Shown: piece by piece, positions 58,092-64,000 of the stretch
Position numbering within the stretch: the first letter of the stretch is position 1
How the letters are laid out: each line of letters opens with the position of its first letter
Assembly (NCBI GenBank): GCA_905221085.1
Contig: CAJNBT010000001.1
Span: 124,001 to 188,000, forward strand
Length of the DNA: 64,000 nt
From: a bacterium
GTDB taxonomy: Bacteria; Bacillota; Bacilli; Lactobacillales; Streptococcaceae
Direction: 5' to 3'
Position numbers and translations under genes: made by a program
Notes under the pieces: model-generated
Told to the model about the DNA's origin: nothing
Databases searched by the model: none
Seen by the model: only the letters and a program-made list of their open reading frames with translations

Positions 58092-59993
58092 TTACACCTT
58101 CTCTGACAATTCTTCCCACTCAAGCATGGCTTCTTCCTGACGATGGCTGATTTTGTCCAACTCAGCCTGCAATTCCATCAGTTTGCCGGCATCGTTTGTT
58201 TCCAACATTTGTTCAGAAATAGCTTGGCTTTGACTTTCTAACTCTTCGATTTCAGCTTCTAGATTTTCGATTTGTCGCATGAGTTTGCGAACTTCTTTTT
58301 GACTTTCTTTCTGAGCTTGATAGTCATTGACTGGACTTGAGTCTTTTACTTGATTGTTAGTTGAAGCTTCCTCTATCTGACTGACTTCCATTTCAGCTTT
58401 TTTATCAACATAGTAGTCGTAGTCTCCAAGGTAGAGAGTCGAGCCATTCTCAGATAATTCCAAAACATGAGTTGCCACACGATTGATAAAGTAACGGTCG
58501 TGGCTGACGAAGAGAAGAGTTCCATCGAAGTCAATCAAGGCATTTTCTAGCACTTCCTTGCTATCAATATCCAAGTGGTTGGTTGGCTCGTCCAGAATCA
58601 AGAAGTTGTTGTTTTCCATAGACAATTTAGCCAAAAGCAAACGAGCTTTCTCGCCACCTGACAGCATGCCGACTGATTTTTTAACATCATCTCCTGAGAA
58701 AAGGAAGGCACCTAGACGGTTACGAATTTCTACCTCTGGAGTTAATTTAAAATCATTCCAAAGCTCATCTAAAACCGTATTACTTGGGGTTAGTTTGCTT
58801 TGGGTCTGATCATAGTAACCAACTTCAACATTTGCCCCAAAGCGCTTCTCACCCTTGATAAAAGGAATCTGGTCTACTATCGACTTGATAAAGGTTGATT
58901 TCCCAATACCGTTTGGTCCAACAATAGCAACAGCATGCATTTTACGAAGGTCTAAGTTGATAGGCTCTGACAGGACTTCTCCATCATAGCCAATAGCTGC
59001 ATTTTCAACAGTCAGAACAACATTGCCCGACGTTTTCTCAGACTGGAAGGTCATGTTGGCTGCTTTCTTACCAGCTTCAGGCTTGTCCAAACGTTCCATT
59101 TTTTCCAGTTGTTTACGACGAGATTGGGCACGTTTGGTCGTTGAAGCTCGGACTAGATTACGATTGACAAAGTCTTCCAGAGCAGCAATCTCCTTCTGTT
59201 GCTTTTCATAGTTTTTTGCCTCAGTAGCTAGTTTTTGCTCCTTCAACTCGACAAAACGAGAGTAGTTACCCACATAACGATCCAAAGAATGCTTGGTCAA
59301 ATCCAGCGTAATCGTCGCAACCTTGTCCAAGAAATAACGGTCGTGGCTGACGATAATGAGGGCACCGCTATAATTTACCAAGTAATTCTCTAGCCAGGCG
59401 ATAGTTTCAATATCCAAGTGGTTGGTTGGCTCGTCCAAGACCAAGAGACTGGGCTTTTCAAGAAGCATTTTGGCAAGTGCCAAACGAGTGTTTTGACCAC
59501 CCGAAAGCTCGGCAATTTTCATCTGCCACATAGACTCGTCAAACTTGAATCCATTTAAAATCGCTCGAATATCAGCTTCATAGGTAAAGCCGCCTGCTTG
59601 GCGAAAATTCTCAGATAAGCGATCGTAATCTGACATCAGTTTATCCAAATCCTCACCAGACTTTTCACCCATCTCCAACTCCATCTGACGAAGTTGTTTC
59701 TCCGTCCGACGCAAGTCATCAAAGACATGAAGCATCTCATCGTAGATGGTATTTTCAGACTCAAAACGGCTATCTTGGGCTAGGTAAGACAGAGAAATAT
59801 CTTTTTTCTTATTGATTTCTCCACTAGTCGGCTCCTCTTCTCCAACTAAAATCTTCAAAAGAGTAGACTTCCCTGCACCATTTTTCCCAACAAGGGCTAT
59901 CCGATCTCGTTCATCAACCTGTAGGTTAATATTATCAAAAAGAACCTCTCCTGCAAAAGAACGTTCAATTTTATTAGCTTGTAAAATAATCAT
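58092..59993 (-). CDS. ABC-F family ATPase
   Basis: A 633-aa soluble tandem ATPase with Walker A motifs GKNGAGKSTL and GPNGIGKSTF, two LSGGQ/LSGGE signatures, an inter-domain linker of about 80 residues and a C-terminal coiled coil (NLEAEIEELESQSQAISEQM). ABC-F proteins act on the ribosomal E site; this is a housekeeping Uup/YdiF-like member, not obviously a resistance type. The start is set at 59993; the extra 20 codons to 60053 have no ribosome-binding site. Confidence 0.9.
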   Translation of the reverse strand: MIILQANKIERSFAGEVLFDNINLQVDERDRIALVGKNGAGKSTLLKILVGEEEPTSGEINKKKDISLSYLAQDSRFESENTIYDEMLHVFDDLRRTEKQLRQMELEMGEKSGEDLDKLMSDYDRLSENFRQAGGFTYEADIRAILNGFKFDESMWQMKIAELSGGQNTRLALAKMLLEKPSLLVLDEPTNHLDIETIAWLENYLVNYSGALIIVSHDRYFLDKVATITLDLTKHSLDRYVGNYSRFVELKEQKLATEAKNYEKQQKEIAALEDFVNRNLVRASTTKRAQSRRKQLEKMERLDKPEAGKKAANMTFQSEKTSGNVVLTVENAAIGYDGEVLSEPINLDLRKMHAVAIVGPNGIGKSTFIKSIVDQIPFIKGEKRFGANVEVGYYDQTQSKLTPSNTVLDELWNDFKLTPEVEIRNRLGAFLFSGDDVKKSVGMLSGGEKARLLLAKLSMENNNFLILDEPTNHLDIDSKEVLENALIDFDGTLLFVSHDRYFINRVATHVLELSENGSTLYLGDYDYYVDKKAEMEVSQIEEASTNNQVKDSSPVNDYQAQKESQKEVRKLMRQIENLEAEIEELESQSQAISEQMLETNDAGKLMELQAELDKISHRQEEAMLEWEELSEKV

Positions 59994-60146
59994 ACAAGTA
60001 GTATAGCATGTTTCCCTAAGGCATTCAAGACTTGATAAACAGGCATATGTCACTACTTTTCTGAAAATTATGCTGCCGTTTTACTAAAACGCTAAAAAGT
60101 GCTATAATGTGAACGGTTAAAACAATTTACAAAAAGGAGAATGTTA

Positions 60147-61865
60147 ATGTCTTACCAAGAAAATTACCAGAAATGGGTTGATTTTGCGGAGCTTCCAGAC
60201 TACCTTCGTCAAGATTTGGAAAATATGGACGAAAAAACGAAGGAAGATGCCTTCTATACAAATCTTGAATTTGGTACTGCAGGTATGCGTGGCTTGATTG
60301 GTGCTGGTACAAACCGCATCAACATCTACGTTGTTCGCCAAGCTACTGAAGGATTGGCTCGTTTGATTGAATCAAAAGGTGGAAATGAAAAAGAACGTGG
60401 TGTCGCAATCGCCTACGATAGCCGTCACTTCTCACCTGAGTTTGCCTTTGAATCTGCTGCAGTCCTTGCTAAACACGGCATCAAATCTTACGTATTTGAA
60501 AGCCTTCGTCCAACTCCAGAACTCTCATTTGCAGTTCGTCACCTCAACTGTTTCGCAGGTATCATGGTCACAGCCAGCCACAACCCTGCTCCATTTAACG
60601 GTTACAAGGTTTACGGTGAAGACGGTGGGCAAATGCCTCCACACGACGCAGACGCTTTGACTACTTATATCCGTGCAATCGAAAACCCGTTTGCTGTTGA
60701 AGTTGCTGATGTGGAAGCTGAAAAAGCTTCTGGCTTGATTGAAGTCATCGGCGAAGCTGTTGACGTAGAATACCTTAAAGAAGTTAAGGACGTTAACATC
60801 AACCCAGCCTTGATTGAAGAATTCGGTAAAGACATGAAGATTGTCTACACACCACTTCATGGTACTGGTGAAATGTTGGCTCGTCGCGCTCTTGCCCAAG
60901 CAGGATTTGACTCAGTTCAAGTTGTTGAAGCGCAAGCAACTGCTGACCCAGACTTCTCAACTGTTAAATCTCCAAACCCAGAAAGCCAAGCAGCCTTTGC
61001 CCTTGCAGAAGAACTTGGTCGTCAAGTTGGTGCAGATGTTCTTGTGGCAACTGACCCTGATGCTGACCGTGTTGGTGTTGAAGTTCTTCAAAAAGATGGT
61101 AGCTACCTCAACCTTTCAGGTAACCAAATCGGTGCTATCATGGCAAAATATATCTTGGAAGCCCACAAAAACGCTGGAACTCTTCCTGAAAATGCAGCCC
61201 TATGTAAATCTATCGTATCAACTGACTTGGTAACGAAGATTGCTGAAAGCTACGGCGCAACCATGTTCAACGTCTTGACTGGTTTCAAATTTATCGCTGA
61301 AAAAATCCAAGAATTCGAAGAAAAACACAATCACACTTACATGATGGGATTTGAAGAGAGCTTCGGTTACTTGATTAAACCATTCGTACGTGATAAAGAT
61401 GCTATCCAAGCCGTTCTTGTCGTTGCTGAACTTGCTGCATACTACCGTTCACGCGGTTTGACACTTGCTGACGGTATCGAAGAAATCTACAAAGAGTATG
61501 GCTACTACGCTGAAAAGACTATCTCTGTTACCCTTTCAGGTGTCGATGGTGCTGAACAAATCAAAGCGATTATGGCTAAATTCCGTAACAATGCTCCAAA
61601 AGAATGGAACGCAACAGCTATCACTGTCGTAGAAGACTTCAAGGCACAAACTGCTACTGCTGCTGACGGCACTGTTACAAACTTGACAACTCCTCCAAGT
61701 GATGTGTTGAAATACACACTTGCTGACGGTTCATGGATTGCCGTTCGCCCTTCAGGTACAGAACCAAAAATCAAGTTCTACATTGCAGTTGTAGGTGAAA
61801 CCAACGAAGAATCACAAGCTAAAATTGCTAACATCGAAGCAGAAATCAATGCTTTTGTAAAATAA
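60147..61865 (+). CDS. pgm: Alpha-phosphoglucomutase
   Basis: Interconverts glucose-1- and glucose-6-phosphate, feeding capsule and glycogen precursors. A 572-aa protein with the phosphoserine loop VTASHNPAPFNGYK (about residue 145), the metal loop DPDADRVG (about 300), the sugar loop GFEESFGYL (about 405) and the phosphate loop RPSGTEPK (about 535). The start is set at 60147, with AAGGAG 7 nt upstream, rather than the ATG six bases before. A strong -10 (TATAAT) lies near 60101. Confidence 0.96.
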   Translation: MSYQENYQKWVDFAELPDYLRQDLENMDEKTKEDAFYTNLEFGTAGMRGLIGAGTNRINIYVVRQATEGLARLIESKGGNEKERGVAIAYDSRHFSPEFAFESAAVLAKHGIKSYVFESLRPTPELSFAVRHLNCFAGIMVTASHNPAPFNGYKVYGEDGGQMPPHDADALTTYIRAIENPFAVEVADVEAEKASGLIEVIGEAVDVEYLKEVKDVNINPALIEEFGKDMKIVYTPLHGTGEMLARRALAQAGFDSVQVVEAQATADPDFSTVKSPNPESQAAFALAEELGRQVGADVLVATDPDADRVGVEVLQKDGSYLNLSGNQIGAIMAKYILEAHKNAGTLPENAALCKSIVSTDLVTKIAESYGATMFNVLTGFKFIAEKIQEFEEKHNHTYMMGFEESFGYLIKPFVRDKDAIQAVLVVAELAAYYRSRGLTLADGIEEIYKEYGYYAEKTISVTLSGVDGAEQIKAIMAKFRNNAPKEWNATAITVVEDFKAQTATAADGTVTNLTTPPSDVLKYTLADGSWIAVRPSGTEPKIKFYIAVVGETNEESQAKIANIEAEINAFVK

Positions 61866-61874
61866 AATCCTATA

Positions 61875-61902
61875 AAAGATGAGACAAACCAATCTCATCT
61901 TT
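61875..61902 (+). terminator. Terminator of pgm
   Basis: AAAGATGAGA / TCTCATCTTT, 10-bp perfect stem, 8-nt loop, seven Ts. Confidence 0.92.
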
Positions 61903-61976
61903 TTTTCGTATCAAATCTAAGCAATTTTAGAAACTTTATGGCATACTAGACATATCAATGAAAGCGAGGTAATCTC

Positions 61977-62324
61977 ATGGAACAATTTTTAGATAATATC
62001 AAAGACCTTGAAGTCACTACAGTAGCGCGTGCGCAAGAAGCTCTTGATAAAAAAGAAACTTCAACCTTCTTTATCGGTCGCAAAACTTGCCCTTACTGCC
62101 GTAAATTTGCTGGTACATTGTCAGGTGTCGTAGCTGAAACTAAAGCTCACATCTACTTCATCAATAGTGAAGAACCAAGCCAACTCAATGAGTTACAAGC
62201 ATTCCGCTCACGCTACGGAATCCCAACTGTACCAGGCTTCGTTCACATTGCAGATGGACAAATCAATGTCCGTTGCGACTCTTCAATGTCAGCACAAGAA
62301 ATCAAAGAATTCGCAGGATTGTAA
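61977..62324 (+). CDS. bta: Thioredoxin-like protein, bacteriocin transport accessory (Bta) type
   Basis: A 115-aa thioredoxin-fold protein with the redox motif RKTCPYCRKF (CxxC near residue 38) and the cis-proline segment GIPTVPGFV. The family is called bacteriocin transport accessory protein, but no bacteriocin gene is nearby. A general thiol role is more likely. GCGAGG lies upstream of the ATG. Confidence 0.85.
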   Translation: MEQFLDNIKDLEVTTVARAQEALDKKETSTFFIGRKTCPYCRKFAGTLSGVVAETKAHIYFINSEEPSQLNELQAFRSRYGIPTVPGFVHIADGQINVRCDSSMSAQEIKEFAGL

Positions 62325-62326
62325 AA

Positions 62327-62349
62327 AAAACCACTCATCGAGTGGTTTT
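62327..62349. terminator. Bidirectional terminator bta / ion channel
   Basis: AAAACCACT / AGTGGTTTT stem with a CATCG loop, between convergent genes. Confidence 0.88.
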
Positions 62350-62362
62350 TAAATGGTCAAAA

Positions 62363-63136
62363 TTACCTTTTTTCAATCAAATCTTGTATCATTCGATGTA
62401 GTTCTTCTATCTTTTCAGATTGTTTCTCTATTAATATTCTCTGACTAGATAATTCATCTTGAAGTTTATCAAGTTTTATCTGTTCATCTGGATTATCTTT
62501 TACAAAAAAGTTTGTCAAGGCACTCGTTAACATTCCTATTGTTCCAATACCGACAAGCATTAATAAGACAGCTAACCATTTACCAAAAATTGAAGTAGGA
62601 ATAATATCCCCATAACCCACTGTCGTTACAGTTACAAGAGACCACCAAAGACTATCTGAGAAAGATTTTTCTTCAACAACGGATAAAATCGAACTCCCTA
62701 GCAATACAATAAAGAAATTGAGATAAAGAATATAAAGTAAGCCATTTGTTCGTAAGAGTTTGCTTACTTTCTTTTCCAGCTTGCCAGTTAATCCAACGAT
62801 TCTTAAAAGACGAGTCAGTTTCAGTAATTTTGTCAGCCTTGCTAGGCGAAAGATACGTCCTAATCGAAACACTGTAAAAATAGCATTTAAAGGCAGGATA
62901 GCTAGCAGATCAAAGATATTTTCAATTATGAATCGCCATTTCCCTTTACTTAAAAAGAACCGCCAACCATAATCTACCACAAACACAAACCAAAGCAGTA
63001 AGTCAATAATACTGTATGGAGGATTGTCCAAATCGACCATCTCAGCAAATCCAAGCAAGACTAGAACAACAGATATCAACGCAAGTATGATAATCGTTGT
63101 ATCATAGTAATCCTTAAATAACCATTTTCTTTTCAC
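62363..63136 (-). CDS. Voltage-gated-type potassium channel
   Basis: A 257-aa six-helix channel. The S4-like helix is arginine-rich (RLGRIFRLARLTKLLKLTRL, about residues 93-112). The pore carries the selectivity filter TVTTVGYGD (about 170-178). The C-terminal tail is a coiled coil (LDKLQDELSSQRILIEKQSE). Single gene; no RCK domain is present. Confidence 0.92.
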   Translation of the reverse strand: MKRKWLFKDYYDTTIIILALISVVLVLLGFAEMVDLDNPPYSIIDLLLWFVFVVDYGWRFFLSKGKWRFIIENIFDLLAILPLNAIFTVFRLGRIFRLARLTKLLKLTRLLRIVGLTGKLEKKVSKLLRTNGLLYILYLNFFIVLLGSSILSVVEEKSFSDSLWWSLVTVTTVGYGDIIPTSIFGKWLAVLLMLVGIGTIGMLTSALTNFFVKDNPDEQIKLDKLQDELSSQRILIEKQSEKIEELHRMIQDLIEKR

Positions 63137-63199
63137 ACTACTTCTCCTATATCATTTGTAAATATTATACCACACCAAATCTCTACTAGATATATAAAA

Positions 63200-63224
63200 A
63201 AAGAACACCTTCTCAGCGTTCTTT
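63200..63224 (-). terminator. Terminator of the vicX transcript
   Basis: AGAACGC / GTGTTCT stem (minus strand) followed by TTTTTTTA, directly after the stop codon. Confidence 0.8.
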
Positions 63225-64000
63225 CTATATATCTGTCAATGGTGTTGCGGTATCTGGTGAGGTATCATATACCTTAAAGTCTACTCCTACACCTAAATCC
63301 GCTTGTGCTAGCTGATTGACCATAGTCATATGAGCCAATTCCTTGATATTGTTTTCCTTAGATAAATGCCCAAGGTAAATCTTCTTAGTACGATTTCCTA
63401 GCGTCCGAATCATAGCTTCAGCACCGTCCTCATTAGAAAGGTGACCAAGATCTGATAGGATTCGTTGTTTGAGTCGCCAAGCGTAAGAACCTGCTCGCAA
63501 AATCTCTACATCATGATTGGACTCGATGAGATAGCCATCCGCATTCTCGACAATCCCTGCCATACGGTCACTAACATAACCTGTATCTGTCAAAAGGACA
63601 AAACTCTTATCATCCTTCATAAAGCGATAGAACTGCGGTGCGACTGCATCATGGCTCACACCAAAACTCTCGATGTCGATATCTCCAAAGGTTTTGGTTT
63701 TGCCCATTTCAAAGATATGCTTTTGCGAAGAATCCACCTTGCCAAGATACTTGCTATTTTCCATAGCCTGCCAAGTCTTTTCATTGGCATACAAATCCAT
63801 ACCATACTTGCGAGCCAAAACACCCACTCCATGGATATGGTCTGAATGCTCATGCGTAATCAAGATAGCATCCAGATCTTCTGGCTTACGATTAATTTCA
63901 GCAAGTAGGCTGGTAATTTTCTTACCAGACAATCCTGCATCCACTAAAAACTTCTTTTTTGGGGTTTCCAGATAAAATGAATTTCCACTGGAACCCGACG
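63225..64000 (-). CDS. vicX: Metallo-beta-lactamase fold protein VicX/WalJ, 5' truncated by window edge
   Basis: Third gene of the WalRK (VicRK) two-component operon in streptococci. The frame stays open to the right edge, where SSGNSFYLETPKK-type sequence continues upstream of the first internal ATG (63944), so only the first few residues are missing. The metal-binding motif THEHSDHIHG and a later SNHD are visible. It is a cytoplasmic YycJ-like hydrolase implicated in cell-wall stress and replication fidelity. vicK and vicR would lie beyond the window. Confidence 0.92.
   Translation of the reverse strand, partial: SGSSGNSFYLETPKKKFLVDAGLSGKKITSLLAEINRKPEDLDAILITHEHSDHIHGVGVLARKYGMDLYANEKTWQAMENSKYLGKVDSSQKHIFEMGKTKTFGDIDIESFGVSHDAVAPQFYRFMKDDKSFVLLTDTGYVSDRMAGIVENADGYLIESNHDVEILRAGSYAWRLKQRILSDLGHLSNEDGAEAMIRTLGNRTKKIYLGHLSKENNIKELAHMTMVNQLAQADLGVGVDFKVYDTSPDTATPLTDI

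Overview
The window comes from a low-GC Gram-positive coccus of the Streptococcus mitis group (S. pneumoniae / pseudopneumoniae / mitis / oralis / infantis). The evidence is three pneumococcal-type histidine triad (Pht) genes beside adcAII, two BOX elements, a preQ1-II riboswitch in front of queT, an asd RNA in front of asd, SpxR, VicX, and the glg and eno gene blocks. The order of conserved blocks differs from what I recall for S. pneumoniae, so a commensal mitis-group species is more likely. No CRISPR array and no rRNA were seen.

Layout. 1-6.2 kb: end of mnmE, dapA, asd, asd RNA, tRNA-Thr(GGT), preQ1-II-queT, a GtrA-type gene, mscL and hemH. 6.3-19 kb: pepT, then a zinc-uptake region of three large pht genes and adcAII. 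This region is three transcription units, and each has the same promoter plus AdcR-operator layout. 19-29.7 kb: an amino acid permease, an extracellular thioredoxin pair (etrx2/ccdA2), hup, degV, yitT, ribF, map, spxR, an acetyltransferase and murA.

29.9-41.9 kb is an integrated island of about 11.9 kb with the architecture of a phage-inducible chromosomal island (PICI). It is bounded by 17-bp direct repeats in the 3' end of eno. Right-hand genes (integrase, Abi/HEPN protein, PemK-like protein, repressor) read rightwards. The Cro-like gene, a small-protein block, the VapE-type replication helicase and a TerS-like gene read leftwards. An iteron-rich, AT-rich candidate replication origin follows the helicase. 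Four compact, promoter-plus-terminator candidate small RNAs lie in it. One is pseudoknot-capable and its terminator hairpin contains the ribosome-binding site of the Abi gene. Another is a pseudoknotted RNA beside attL.

41.8-64 kb returns to core genes: eno, a YueI-type gene, glycerate kinase, serB, the glgBCDA glycogen operon with a cre-like site, pulA, ligA, an MFS transporter, an Rgg-type regulator, an ABC-F protein, pgm, a thioredoxin-like bta gene, a potassium channel and the 3' part of vicX.

The most unusual material is the RNA-Abi module and the other small RNAs of the island, the rare ATT start proposed for the TerS-like gene, the iteron origin, the exchange of the eno terminator by integration, and the Pht array with long near-identical repeats and divergent C-termini. 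Start sites were adjusted where a ribosome-binding site argued for it. All statements about families come from recognising motifs by eye; no database was searched.
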